Shown here piece after piece: positions 37,272 through 46,205 of a stretch of DNA of 64,000 nt; position 1 is the stretch's first letter, and each line of letters begins with the position of its first letter. The stretch is from Paraburkholderia sp. BL10I2N1. GTDB taxonomy: Bacteria > Pseudomonadota > Gammaproteobacteria > Burkholderiales > Burkholderiaceae. A program made the translations under genes and the position numbers. The stretch is from the NCBI RefSeq assembly GCF_004361815.1, contig NZ_SNWA01000001.1, positions 2,604,001 through 2,668,000 on the forward strand, read 5' to 3'. The notes beneath the pieces are model-generated. The model saw nothing but the letters and a program-made list of their open reading frames with translations, did no database searches and was not told the origin of the DNA.

Positions 37272-39174
37272 CCTGATCCAGCGCCGCGCGCAACTGCGCG
37301 AGCGCGGCGGGATCTTCGATCGTCGGCAGATCGCCCGGGTCGCGGCCCTCGGCCAGCGCCGCAATCGCGCGACGCAGCAGCTTGCCCGAACGTGTCTTCG
37401 GCAGCATCGACACCACGTGCACGCGCGCGGGCCGAGCAATCGCACCGAGTTGCCGGTCCACGGTACCTGCCAGATCCGCTTCGAGATTGGCTCGCGCCCC
37501 GGCTTTTGCATACCGGTCCGGATCGCGCAACACGACGAACGCGAGCGCCACCTGCCCCTTAAGCGGATCCGCGACACCCACCACCGCCACTTCCGCCACG
37601 GCGGCATGGCTCGACAACGCCTCCTCGATTTCGCGCGTGCCCAGCCGGTGGCCGGCGACGTTGATCACGTCGTCGGTGCGGCCGAGGATCGTCACGTAGC
37701 CATCGTCATCCTGCACGCCCCAGTCGAACGTCGAGTAATGCTGCTGACCCGGCTGCTGACCCGGCAGGCTCGACCAGTACGTTGTCACGAAGCGTGCGTC
37801 GTCGCCCCAGACCGTCGACATGCATCCTGGCGGCAGGGGATAGCCAAGCGTGATCACTCCCTTTTCGCCTGGCGCACATTGTTCGCCGGTGAGTTCGTTG
37901 CGTATCGACAGGTCGTAGCCGTAACACGGCACCCCTGGCGAGCCGAGTTTGGGCGGCAATGCTTCAATGCCGCGCTGGATCGCAAGGATCGGCCAGCCGG
38001 TTTCGGTCTGCCAGAAGTTGTCGACGACCGGTTTGCCGAGCGCGTCAGAAATCCATGAAGCGGTCGGCTCGTCGAGCGGCTCGCCGGCCAGAAACAGTGT
38101 GCGCAGGCTCGACAGGTTGGACTTCTTCATCAACGCGGGGTCCTGCTTCTTCAGTACGCGCAGCGCGGTCGGCGCGGTGAACATCAGGTTGATGCGGTAC
38201 TGCTCGACGAGACGCCACCAGATGCCGCCATCCGGACGGATGGGCGTGCCTTCGTACATGACCGTCGTCAGGCCCGCGATCAGCGGCGCGTAGATGATGT
38301 AGCTGTGCCCGACCACCCAGCCGATGTCCGACGCCGTAAACATCGTGTCGCCGGCGCGGCCTTCGAAGATGTATTCCATCGACGCCGCCAGCGCGACCGC
38401 ATAGCCGCCGACGTCGCGCTGTACGCCTTTCGGCCGGCCGGTCGTGCCGGACGTGTAGAGCACATAGGACGGCTCGTTCGACTCGAGCCATTCGCATGGA
38501 ACGTGGGCCTCGAAATACTGTTCCCGCAGCGGCTCGTAGGCGACCAGGTAGCTGGCGGAGAGCCGCTCGGGCGCCAGTTGCCGGTCGATCAGCAGCACGT
38601 GCGGCGGCTTGTGGGTGGCGCGTGCAAGGGCTTCGTCGACGAGCGGCGTGTAGTCGATCACTTTTCCGCCGCGTGCGCCGGCGTCGGCGGTGACGATCAA
38701 CGCGGGTTTCGCGTCATCGATGCGGGCCGCGAGGTTGGGCGCCGCGAACCCGCCGAACACGACCGAGTGAATCGCGCCGAGCCGCGCGCAGGCGAGCACC
38801 GCAAACACGGCTTCGGCAATCATCGGCAGATAGATCAGCACGCGGTCGCCGCGCTTCACGCCAAGCGAGCGCATGACGGCGGCCATCCGGTTGATTTCCG
38901 CGTACAGCTCGGCATAGGTGTAGCGCCGCTCGATGCCGGTTTCCGTCGAGACGTAGATGAGCGCGGTCTGTTGGGCGCGCTCGACGAGATGCCGGTCGAC
39001 CGCGTTGTGACACAGGTTCGTCCGGCCACCGGTGAACCAGCGTGCGAACGGCGGGTTCGAGCGGTCGAGCACGCGCTCGAACGGCGTTTCCCAGTGGATG
39101 CGTTGCGCTTCGTTCGCCCAGAACGATTCGGGGTCTTCAATCGAGCGGCGGTGGAAATCGCGGTAGCGGGTCAT
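37258..39174 (-). CDS. prpE: Propionyl-CoA synthetase (propionate-CoA ligase)
   Basis: Acyl-CoA synthetase of 638 residues that activates propionate through an acyl-AMP. The AMP-binding motif is YVLYTSGTTGRPKGVQRD, followed by FWQTETGWPI. The C-terminal LPKTRSGKLLRRAI holds the lysine that is a target of acetylation in this family. The N-terminus YRDFHRRSIEDPESFWANEA is the PrpE rather than AcsA form. GAAGGA ten bases before ATG 39174 supports this start over ATG 39195. No other prp genes are adjacent. Acetate or other short acids could also be used. Confidence 0.92.
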   Translation of the reverse strand: MTRYRDFHRRSIEDPESFWANEAQRIHWETPFERVLDRSNPPFARWFTGGRTNLCHNAVDRHLVERAQQTALIYVSTETGIERRYTYAELYAEINRMAAVMRSLGVKRGDRVLIYLPMIAEAVFAVLACARLGAIHSVVFGGFAAPNLAARIDDAKPALIVTADAGARGGKVIDYTPLVDEALARATHKPPHVLLIDRQLAPERLSASYLVAYEPLREQYFEAHVPCEWLESNEPSYVLYTSGTTGRPKGVQRDVGGYAVALAASMEYIFEGRAGDTMFTASDIGWVVGHSYIIYAPLIAGLTTVMYEGTPIRPDGGIWWRLVEQYRINLMFTAPTALRVLKKQDPALMKKSNLSSLRTLFLAGEPLDEPTASWISDALGKPVVDNFWQTETGWPILAIQRGIEALPPKLGSPGVPCYGYDLSIRNELTGEQCAPGEKGVITLGYPLPPGCMSTVWGDDARFVTTYWSSLPGQQPGQQHYSTFDWGVQDDDGYVTILGRTDDVINVAGHRLGTREIEEALSSHAAVAEVAVVGVADPLKGQVALAFVVLRDPDRYAKAGARANLEADLAGTVDRQLGAIARPARVHVVSMLPKTRSGKLLRRAIAALAEGRDPGDLPTIEDPAALAQLRAALDQAVGG

Positions 39175-39489
39175 CGGCGGCGGTCCTTCTGTCATGCGTT
39201 GAGCGGAGAACAGCAAGCGAACCACGCGCCGGCGTGCGAACCGGGCAGCAGGTGCAGCGCGTGCGCACAGGATAGAGCACCGCGGCACGGTCGAACAACG
39301 CGGGTTCACCATGACGCCAGCGGGTGCGCAAGGACGGGCAGCGCACGTACAGATCGGAGTGGGGAACAGGTGGGCACGGAACACAGAGAGAGGCTCAGAC
39401 GTGCGCAGTCCGGCGACCCATGAAGAAAGGCGCCGCAACGCAGCGCCTTTTTCCGTTTCCGTTTGCCTCTTACGTGAGGCGCGGGACGT
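39175..39489. other. Intergenic region upstream of prpE
   Basis: This 315-base stretch lies between the prpE start and the end of the MFS gene, both on the minus strand. It holds the MFS terminator (39429-39447) and presumably the prpE promoter, which I could not identify with confidence. No gene is seen. Confidence 0.5.
39429..39447 (-). terminator. Probable terminator after the fosmidomycin-resistance-type MFS gene
   Basis: GGCGC and GCGCC form a 5-bp stem with a nine-base loop. On the minus strand TTTCTTC follows; on the plus strand TTTTT follows. It lies 43 bases after the MFS stop codon. Confidence 0.6.
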
Positions 39490-40746
39490 TCAAGCTTTTG
39501 CTTTCCTGCCCTCCACGTTCGGCAGGAGCACGGTCAGCACGCCGATGAGCGGAAGGAACGAGCAGACCTTGTAGACGAAGGCAATGCTCGTTGCGTCGGC
39601 CAGTTGCCCGAGCACTGCGGCACCGATGCCCCCCAGGCCAAACGCGAAGCCGAAGAAGAGCCCTGAAACCATTCCCACCTTGCCGGGGATCAACTCCTGC
39701 GCATACACGAGGATGGCCGAGAACGCCGACGCCAGCACGATGCCGATCACCACGGTCAGCACGCCGGTCCAGAACAGGTTGGCGTAGGGCAGCAGCAGCG
39801 TGAACGGTGCGACGCCGAGGATCGACACCCAGATCACGTACTTGCGGCCGATCCTGTCGCCGATCGGGCCACCGATCATCGTGCCCGCGGCAACGGCCGC
39901 AAGGAACACGAAGAGGTGGATCTGCGCGGCCTGAACCGGCAGGTGGAACTTGTCGATCAGATAGAACGTGAAGTAGCTGTTGATGCTCGCGAGATAGAAG
40001 TACTTCGAGAACACGAGCAGCACGAGCACGCTCATCGCAAGCATCACCTTGCTGCGCGGGAGCGCCGGATGTCCGGCCTGTGCACCGCGCGTCTTCTTCG
40101 TTGCCGGATGCTGTTTGTACCAGCGGCCGATCTGCGTCAGTACGGCGATCGCCACGAGCGCCGCGACCGAGAACCAGGCGATGCTGCGCTGGCCATGCGG
40201 AATGACGATCAGTGCGGCGAGCAGCGGCCCGAGCGACGAGCCCGCATTGCCGCCGACCTGAAACAGCGACTGCGCGAAGCCGTGCCGGCCACCGGACGCC
40301 ATCCGCGCCACCCGCGACGATTCCGGGTGAAACACCGACGAGCCGCAGCCCACCAGCGCGGCCGCGACCAGCAGCACGCCGAAGTTCGGCGCAACCGACA
40401 TCAGCACCAGTCCGGACAGTGTGAAGCCCATGCCGACCGGCAGCGAATACGGCTTCGGATTCTTGTCCGTATAGATGCCGACGAGCGGTTGCAGCAGGGA
40501 TGCCGTGATCTGGTAGACCAGCGTGATGAGGCCAATCTGGCCGAACGACAGCGAGAAGTTGTCCTTCAGCATCGGATAGATGGCGAGGATCAACGACTGG
40601 ATCATGTCGTTGAGCAGGTGCGAGAAGCTGATTGCACCAAGCACGGAGTACACCGTGCGCTGGGCTTGGCCAACGGCGGCCGGCGTGGCCGCGGCGCGGG
40701 TTGCGCCAGCGGTGGCGATGGCGCTTTTGTCGAGGCTCGTTTCCAT
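39490..40746 (-). CDS. fsr: Fosmidomycin-resistance-type MFS transporter
   Basis: A 418-residue, twelve-helix MFS efflux pump of the Fsr family. The N-terminal part has GAISFSHLLNDMIQSLILAIYPMLKDNFSLSFGQIGLI, and the GCGSSVFHPESSRVARMASGGRHG segment is diagnostic of Fsr proteins. GGPIGDRIGRKYVIW is the MFS loop motif. The start METSLDKSA at 40746 follows a Gly-rich stretch; the longer frame upstream is not conserved. It is monocistronic, with a terminator behind it, and divergent from a chemotaxis receptor gene. The physiological substrate is unknown and need not be fosmidomycin. Confidence 0.93.
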   Translation of the reverse strand: METSLDKSAIATAGATRAAATPAAVGQAQRTVYSVLGAISFSHLLNDMIQSLILAIYPMLKDNFSLSFGQIGLITLVYQITASLLQPLVGIYTDKNPKPYSLPVGMGFTLSGLVLMSVAPNFGVLLVAAALVGCGSSVFHPESSRVARMASGGRHGFAQSLFQVGGNAGSSLGPLLAALIVIPHGQRSIAWFSVAALVAIAVLTQIGRWYKQHPATKKTRGAQAGHPALPRSKVMLAMSVLVLLVFSKYFYLASINSYFTFYLIDKFHLPVQAAQIHLFVFLAAVAAGTMIGGPIGDRIGRKYVIWVSILGVAPFTLLLPYANLFWTGVLTVVIGIVLASAFSAILVYAQELIPGKVGMVSGLFFGFAFGLGGIGAAVLGQLADATSIAFVYKVCSFLPLIGVLTVLLPNVEGRKAKA

Positions 40747-41194
40747 AAGGTTGAAAAGGGCTGGGAGAAATCGTCGAGCGGACCGGCTGGGATGGGCTGC
40801 GATACCAACTGCGACACCGGGACGCAGCCATTGCACTTTATTCGCCGGGGTTTATTTGTTAGCTCAGGCAGTTTAGTGTGGCTTGGAGTAATTGTCCTGC
40901 CAAGTTTTGTCGCGAATCGGACATCGCGGCATGGCATATTTGCATCATTCCGGTGCATTGGGATTGTCCCGGATACTGGGTTTGGGTGGTCTGAAATGCT
41001 TCTGAATGGTTTTTTGGACGTGTATAAACCGACTCGCAGGCGCGCGGCCCACGAAGCGGCGCGTCACGGGGCCCGGGACTGCGCCGCGCGCGAGATTAAA
41101 GATTGACGGCGTTGTGCCGTTGACCGGGAAAGATAGGCGGTCATGCCGGAACAGACCTTTCCGGCAGTTCGGTTCTAAATGTGGGGGCAGAAAA
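40747..41194. other. Divergent intergenic region between fsr and the chemotaxis receptor gene
   Basis: This 448-base region holds the FliA-type promoter of the receptor gene (41097-41123). An inverted repeat CTTGG-N13-CCAAG (40882-40904) is also seen. A minus-strand TTGGCA is visible, but no matching -10, so the fsr promoter is unresolved. The open frame in phase with the receptor continues upstream but is not protein-like. Confidence 0.5.
41097..41123 (+). promoter_or_regulatory. Candidate FliA (sigma-28) promoter of the chemotaxis receptor
   Basis: TAAAGATT (41097-41104), eleven bases, then GCCGTTGA (41116-41123). The enteric FliA consensus is TAAAGTTT-N11-GCCGATAA, so the match is 7/8 and 6/8 with exact spacing. 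It lies 72 bases before the receptor ATG. Confidence 0.7.
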
Positions 41195-42865
41195 ATGAAA
41201 GCAGCAACGCTGGGCAAGCGCGAGGATGCGGGGTTCGTTTCGGATGGCGCGCCTTATCGGGGAGTGTCGCAATCGCGTGTGCCGGCAGGCCGGCTCAAGG
41301 GCCTGTCGGTGAAGGCAACGCTGCGTCTGGCGTTTGCGCTGCTGTTGATCGGCACGATGGCGATCGGGGTGTTTTCGCTCACGCAGATCAGCCGCCTGAA
41401 CGCGTCGACCCAGTCGATCTACGACCAGGGCCATGTTGCGAGCCGTGCGGTCGAGGAAGCGCGTGGGTACGTCCTGCGCGCAAGCCGTGCCCAGAAGATG
41501 CTGCTGACCGCCACGACCGCCAAGGAGCGAGACGACCTCGGTAACGACATCGAGGCGGGTCTCACGGCGATCGGCACCCAGATGAACACGCTGCAGCAGT
41601 ATGCCGACGGCTCCGACAGTGCGGCGGTGGCCCAACAGAAGAAGTTCGCCGCGGCGGTCGCGGCGTGGAGCGGCAATCTGCGCGAGTTCGTCAAGCTGGT
41701 GAAGGCGCAGCCGCTGGATCTGTCGCAGATGAACTGGCAGGTCGGCACGCAGGACGTTTCGCTGCTGGTCGAAACAGGCAAGCTCGAGAAACTGGTCGAC
41801 GAACTCGTCGCGCAGCGAGGGACGGCGGCGAAGGCGACCATCGAGGCCTCCGCATTCATCTATCACTCGTCGTTCGTGATGATGGCCGTGATGACGGCCG
41901 GCTTGATGGTGCTCGCGTTCTTCGTCAGTGAATGGGTGGTGCGGCGCCTGTCGCGGCAACTGGGCGGCGAGCCGGTGTACGCGAAAGAGATTGCGAGCCG
42001 GATCGCGGCGGGCGATCTGTCGAATGAGATTTCGATTGGGCGAAAGGATACGTCGAGCATGCTGTTCGCGCTGCGGGACATGCAGAAGGGCTTGTCGACG
42101 ACGGTTGCCGATATCGCGGCGAGCGCCGAGGCGATTGCCGCGGCGTCCAGCGAGATTTCGATGGGCAATCTCGACCTGTCGCAGCGCACCGAGCAGCAGG
42201 CGGTCGCGCTCGAGCGCACCGCGAGCAGCATGGAGCAGTTGACGTCGACGGTGCGCCAGAACGCCGATAACGCGAAGCAGGCGAGCGCGCTCGCCCACAA
42301 CGCATCGGAGATTGCGGAGAAGGGCGGCGAGGTGGTCGGTCGCGTCGTGGCGACGATGGGCAAGATCAACGAGAGTGCGCGGAGCATTGGCGACATCATC
42401 GGCGTGATCGAGGGGATCGCATTCCAGACGAACATTCTTGCGCTGAACGCTGCCGTCGAGGCTGCGCGTGCCGGTGAGGACGGGCGCGGCTTCTCGGTGG
42501 TGGCGGGCGAGGTGCGCAATCTTGCCGGGCGCAGCGCCGCCGCGGCCAAGGAGATCAAGACGCTGATCAATGCTTCCGTCGAACGGGTTAGCAATGGGTC
42601 GACGCTTGCTCAGGATGCCGGGCAAACCATGGATGAAGTCGTGAAGGCGGTCAAACGTGTGACGGACATCATGGGGGAGATTTCTGCGGCTTCCGCCGAG
42701 CAGAGTTCCGGGATCGAAGAGATCAATCTTGCTGTTACGCAGATGGATTCGGGGACGCAGCAGAATGCTGCCTTGGTGGAGCAGGCTACTGCCGCTGCGC
42801 AGTCCCTCGATGATCAGGCTAAGGCGCTTAAGGGGATGGTTGGGAAGTTTAGATTGGGGTTCTGA
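41195..42865 (+). CDS. Methyl-accepting chemotaxis protein
   Basis: Inner-membrane chemoreceptor of 556 residues. TM1 is about 43-64, and a roughly 160-residue periplasmic four-helix-type sensor follows. TM2 is about 224-246, then a HAMP linker and the cytoplasmic signalling coiled coil. The receptor tip is IEGIAFQTNILALNAAVEAA, with methylation helices on both sides. There is no CheR/CheB-tethering pentapeptide; the protein ends KFRLGF. I use ATG 41195 with GGGGG upstream, because the longer frame has no conserved sequence. The ligand is unknown. A FliA-type promoter places it in the flagellar regulon. Confidence 0.95.
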   Translation: MKAATLGKREDAGFVSDGAPYRGVSQSRVPAGRLKGLSVKATLRLAFALLLIGTMAIGVFSLTQISRLNASTQSIYDQGHVASRAVEEARGYVLRASRAQKMLLTATTAKERDDLGNDIEAGLTAIGTQMNTLQQYADGSDSAAVAQQKKFAAAVAAWSGNLREFVKLVKAQPLDLSQMNWQVGTQDVSLLVETGKLEKLVDELVAQRGTAAKATIEASAFIYHSSFVMMAVMTAGLMVLAFFVSEWVVRRLSRQLGGEPVYAKEIASRIAAGDLSNEISIGRKDTSSMLFALRDMQKGLSTTVADIAASAEAIAAASSEISMGNLDLSQRTEQQAVALERTASSMEQLTSTVRQNADNAKQASALAHNASEIAEKGGEVVGRVVATMGKINESARSIGDIIGVIEGIAFQTNILALNAAVEAARAGEDGRGFSVVAGEVRNLAGRSAAAAKEIKTLINASVERVSNGSTLAQDAGQTMDEVVKAVKRVTDIMGEISAASAEQSSGIEEINLAVTQMDSGTQQNAALVEQATAAAQSLDDQAKALKGMVGKFRLGF

Positions 42866-42916
42866 TTTTTCTGTCTTGTTGTTTTTTTTGCTTGTTTCCC
42901 CAGATCAAAAAAAGCG

Positions 42917-43777
42917 TCAACCAGGCGTAACAACAACCGTACAGGTAGTCCCCGCAGAAAGCACAAGCCCATCAGGCACCTGATCGATATGCACCCGCAC
43001 GGGCACCCGCTGCGCCAGCCTTACCCAGTTGAAAGTAGGATTCACATCAGCGAGCAGTTCACGGCTTTGCGGATTATCGCGGTCATAGATGCCGCGGGAA
43101 ATACTTTCGACGTGCCCGTGCAGAACCCCGCCGCTCATCAGCCGCATTTCGGCCTTGTCGCCGATCCGCACACGCGGCAACTTGGTTTCCTCGAAATACC
43201 CATAGACCCAGAACGAATGGCTATCGACGATAGCCATTTTGGGCGCACCGGCATTCGCATAGTCGCCGCGGAAAACCTGTAGATTCGTCACATAGCCGTC
43301 GGCAGGCGCCACCACCCGCGTACGCTCGAGGTTCAGCTTCGCTGCATCCAGCGCGGCGAGCGCCTGCTGATACTGCGCTTCAGCAGCGCTGGCGGTGTGC
43401 GACGCGTTCTCGCGGCTTTCCTTCGACACCACCAGGCTGTCCATGTCCGCACGCCGCTGCGCATCGTCGCGCCGCATCTGCAACTCGGCCTTGCGTGCCG
43501 CAACGGCTGCCTGGGCCTGCTCGACCGCAATCTGGTAATGCGACGGATCGATCTGCATCAACAGATCGCCTTTCTTCACGAGCTGGTTGTCGTGCACCGG
43601 CAGTTCGACCACCGCACCCGACACATCGGGCGCAATGTTGATGACGTCCGCACGCACGCGCCCATCACGCGTCCACGGTTCGTCCATGTAGTGCACCCAC
43701 AGCGCACGGCCAGTCAGAATCGCGACGCCAAAAATAGCGAGGGTCGCGACGAAGCCAATAATTTTCCGGATGGTCAT
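42917..43777 (-). CDS. HlyD/AaeA-type membrane fusion protein
   Basis: Periplasmic adaptor of 286 residues for an aromatic-acid efflux pump. A single N-terminal helix (IIGFVATLAIFGVAILTGRAL) is followed by YMDEPWTRDGRVRADVINIAPDVSGAV, typical of AaeA/EmrA proteins. A lipoyl/biotinyl-like pair flanks an alpha-hairpin (about 75-150), and a beta-barrel follows (GYFEETKLPRVRIGDKAEM). The ATG at 43777 is 13 bases after the DUF1656 gene. It is the last gene of the four-gene efflux operon and should bridge the FUSC pump to the outer-membrane channel. Confidence 0.92.
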   Translation of the reverse strand: MTIRKIIGFVATLAIFGVAILTGRALWVHYMDEPWTRDGRVRADVINIAPDVSGAVVELPVHDNQLVKKGDLLMQIDPSHYQIAVEQAQAAVAARKAELQMRRDDAQRRADMDSLVVSKESRENASHTASAAEAQYQQALAALDAAKLNLERTRVVAPADGYVTNLQVFRGDYANAGAPKMAIVDSHSFWVYGYFEETKLPRVRIGDKAEMRLMSGGVLHGHVESISRGIYDRDNPQSRELLADVNPTFNWVRLAQRVPVRVHIDQVPDGLVLSAGTTCTVVVTPG

Positions 43778-43790
43778 GATTCGACTCTGA

Positions 43791-43991
43791 TCAACGATAA
43801 ACGGCGAGCCCGAGCACGCCGCACACACAGACGAGCAGGCTCGCCCTGAATAGGGAAGGGTGCCAGACGACGCGATACAGCCCGGTCCAGGCGATCACAC
43901 GGTCCAGCACCCAGGTCACGGCGGCACCGGCGATGAACAGCAGCACGATGGCCGGCACGTACGCGTCAAGGACAGCGATTTCACGTGGCAT
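43791..43991 (-). CDS. DUF1656 small membrane protein (AaeX-like)
   Basis: A 66-residue inner-membrane protein with two hydrophobic helices: IVLLFIAGAAVTWVLDRVI and SLLVCVCGVLGLAVY. The start MPREIAVLDAYVPAIVL is the DUF1656 form, and AAGGAG six bases upstream of ATG 43991 supports it. Members occur almost only between FUSC pumps and their fusion proteins, as AaeX does in E. coli. Its start overlaps the FUSC stop by 11 bases. The role is unknown, possibly a pump accessory. Confidence 0.88.
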   Translation of the reverse strand: MPREIAVLDAYVPAIVLLFIAGAAVTWVLDRVIAWTGLYRVVWHPSLFRASLLVCVCGVLGLAVYR

Positions 43992-46191
43992 GGTGGTCTC
44001 CTTCACGCGCGTCACGCCGTGCGCCAACCAGTTCTTCCAGCGGCGATTGCGGATCGAGCAGCGCGGTACGAATGAAATGCAGATGACTCAGGATGCGCTG
44101 CAACTGGCGACGTTCCTCGCGTGGCGGCGTGAACGTGGCAAGCACCTGTTGCGTGGCGGCAATGGCGTCGGCTGTCGCAGCCAGCGCGGCGACATGGCGA
44201 TTTGCATCCGGGTTGTGGAACAGTTTCGCGAGCGTATCGCGCATCCTGCGGATCGCGACACGCCACGGCATCGAGTCCGCATAGCGCGCGTCGGCGGGCA
44301 GGGTCGCAATCTCCTTGCGCAGATCGATCACCGCGTTGCCCACTTCGAGCACCGCAAACAGCCAGCGCAGCGTGTTGAGTTTCAATGCCGGCTCGCCCTC
44401 TGCGAGCGCGTTGATCTGGAACGTCAGATCGCGCGCGCCGCTTTCGAAGCGCGAACGCAGCCGCGACAGGCGCCCGTGGCACGTCAACACGACCTGGCGC
44501 CGCAGATCGTTGAAGAGTCGGTTGCGCAGCCATGGTGTCGACGGCGGCAGCAGCACGGCAAACGCAATGGACCCCACCAGCAGCGACAGGATCAACGCCA
44601 GTGCGTCGTTCATGAAGCTGGTGGGATCGTAGACGATCAGGTTGTCGGGGCCCGCCAGAAAGCTGAAGAAGATGCAGTAACCCATGCCATAGCCCGCCAG
44701 CTTCGGCCGTGTCGTCATGAACACGCCGATCAGGAGGGCGGGTGTGAGCGCGAGGGCAAGCAGCGGAAAGCCGGTGATGTGCGGGTAGATGCCGAAGGTC
44801 ACGATCATCCCGACGAGCGAAGCCAGTAAGGTACCGCCTGCCATCTGGAACGCGGTGCGCATCGGATAGGGCGACGACGACGCCAGCGCGCAGACCGTCG
44901 CGGCATTGAGCGCCAGTGTTGAACCGCTCGGCCACGCCGTGGCGATCCAGAACGCGCCGACCGCCAACATCACGATGGTCGCGCGCAGGCCGGCAACGCC
45001 CGCCGCGATCGGATTCGTCTTCGGCTCGTAGCGCTCGATCCAGCGTTCACGCTCGTGCGTGTCGACGGCGAGCGAGGCATAGGTCGCGGCGTACGCGTGC
45101 AGATCGTCGACGAAGCGATACAGCAGTTCGGCGGCGGTGTCGAAGTCGAGCAGAGGCACATCCGGTTGCAGTTCGAGCCCGGCGCGCGTTTCACGCACAC
45201 GCCCCGGCAACCCGGCCTTGTACGCTTCGAGTTGCGCGGCGGCGTGCGTGGCATCGGCGGCGCTCAAGACGGGTTCACCCGCGCTCGACTTCGCGAGCAG
45301 CGGCGCGATCTCCCTGAAATACGGCTCCAGTGCTGCGACCGTGACGGTCGCGCCGCTTTCGTGAAGCCGGTTCATCAGTTGATGCAAGGCGTGAAAGCGC
45401 GTTGACGCGGTCATGAACTCGCTGTTCAGACGCGACAGGCGGCCGCTTCTCATCCGCGAGAAGGGCGTCTCGAAGACCGCGACGCTGCGGGTCGTCTCGA
45501 AGCCGACGATGTCCGCCACAAAGCGTGCATTGGTTGCATCGATCTGCTCGCGCGGCACGCGGCCCGACAACGAAGATGACACGTGTTCGACGAACGCGCT
45601 GAAGCGCGCGCGCACGGTGGAGCGCATCTGCTCGCCCGCATGCTCCGGAAACACCAGCGCGCTAGCCGCGCCGGAGCAGACGATGCCGAGCGAAACCTCG
45701 GCCACCCGCGTGAGCGCGGACAGGAACGCGCCGTCCGGATGTTGCGATGCCGGGATGCCGATCAGCGCTGCCGTGTAGCCTGCCAGCACGAAGCCGTACG
45801 AGCGGAAATTGCGGTTGCGCGCGGCGCCGGCCGTGCAGATGCCGACCCACAACGCGGTCGAGATCATGAATAGCTCGGGCTGTTGCGAGAACAGCCCGAG
45901 CAGCGCGAGCATGACCACCAGACCGATCAGTGTGCCGCAGATCCGGTAGAAGCTCTTGGCGAGCACCATCCCGCTTTGTGGCTGCATGACGACGAACACG
46001 GTGGTCATCGCGGTGCGCGGCTGCGGCAGATCGAGCTTCATCGCGACGAAAAGCGCAAGCAGTGCGGCCGCGATCGCCTTGAACATGTAGATCCATGTGC
46101 GGCCGTCGGTGCGTGCCCATCCGGCGGCCGCAGCATAAATGCTGGCGAACGACGTCTGCAGACGCGGGGCGGAGGAGGGGGACGCGGACAT
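43981..46191 (-). CDS. FUSC-family aromatic acid exporter (AaeB-like)
   Basis: Inner-membrane pump of 736 residues in the FUSC/AaeB family, which export aromatic carboxylic acids such as p-hydroxybenzoate. It has two membrane blocks separated by cytoplasmic domains. The N-terminal block includes AIAAALLALFVAMKLDLPQP and VFVVMQPQSGMVLAKSFYRICGTLIG. The second block starts near residue 395 with GVAGLRATIVMLAVGAFWIA. GGAG upstream of ATG 46191 supports the start. It lies 14 bases after the outer-membrane gene and overlaps the DUF1656 gene. The substrate is inferred from family and context. Confidence 0.9.
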   Translation of the reverse strand: MSASPSSAPRLQTSFASIYAAAAGWARTDGRTWIYMFKAIAAALLALFVAMKLDLPQPRTAMTTVFVVMQPQSGMVLAKSFYRICGTLIGLVVMLALLGLFSQQPELFMISTALWVGICTAGAARNRNFRSYGFVLAGYTAALIGIPASQHPDGAFLSALTRVAEVSLGIVCSGAASALVFPEHAGEQMRSTVRARFSAFVEHVSSSLSGRVPREQIDATNARFVADIVGFETTRSVAVFETPFSRMRSGRLSRLNSEFMTASTRFHALHQLMNRLHESGATVTVAALEPYFREIAPLLAKSSAGEPVLSAADATHAAAQLEAYKAGLPGRVRETRAGLELQPDVPLLDFDTAAELLYRFVDDLHAYAATYASLAVDTHERERWIERYEPKTNPIAAGVAGLRATIVMLAVGAFWIATAWPSGSTLALNAATVCALASSSPYPMRTAFQMAGGTLLASLVGMIVTFGIYPHITGFPLLALALTPALLIGVFMTTRPKLAGYGMGYCIFFSFLAGPDNLIVYDPTSFMNDALALILSLLVGSIAFAVLLPPSTPWLRNRLFNDLRRQVVLTCHGRLSRLRSRFESGARDLTFQINALAEGEPALKLNTLRWLFAVLEVGNAVIDLRKEIATLPADARYADSMPWRVAIRRMRDTLAKLFHNPDANRHVAALAATADAIAATQQVLATFTPPREERRQLQRILSHLHFIRTALLDPQSPLEELVGARRDAREGDHHAT

Positions 46192-46205
46192 GGCCGGCTC
46201 CGCGC

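Noticed and set aside
39470..40831. 453-codon open frame overlapping fsr on the same strand
   Set aside because: It is an alternative frame of the MFS gene without membrane helices.
40882..40904. Possible sigma-54 promoter or operator near fsr
   Set aside because: TTGGCA is present on the minus strand, but the -12 GC element is absent. The CTTGG-N13-CCAAG repeat alone is too weak to call.
41141..42625. 494-codon open frame antisense to the chemotaxis receptor
   Set aside because: It mirrors the receptor coding sequence in a high-GC genome and has no recognisable domain.
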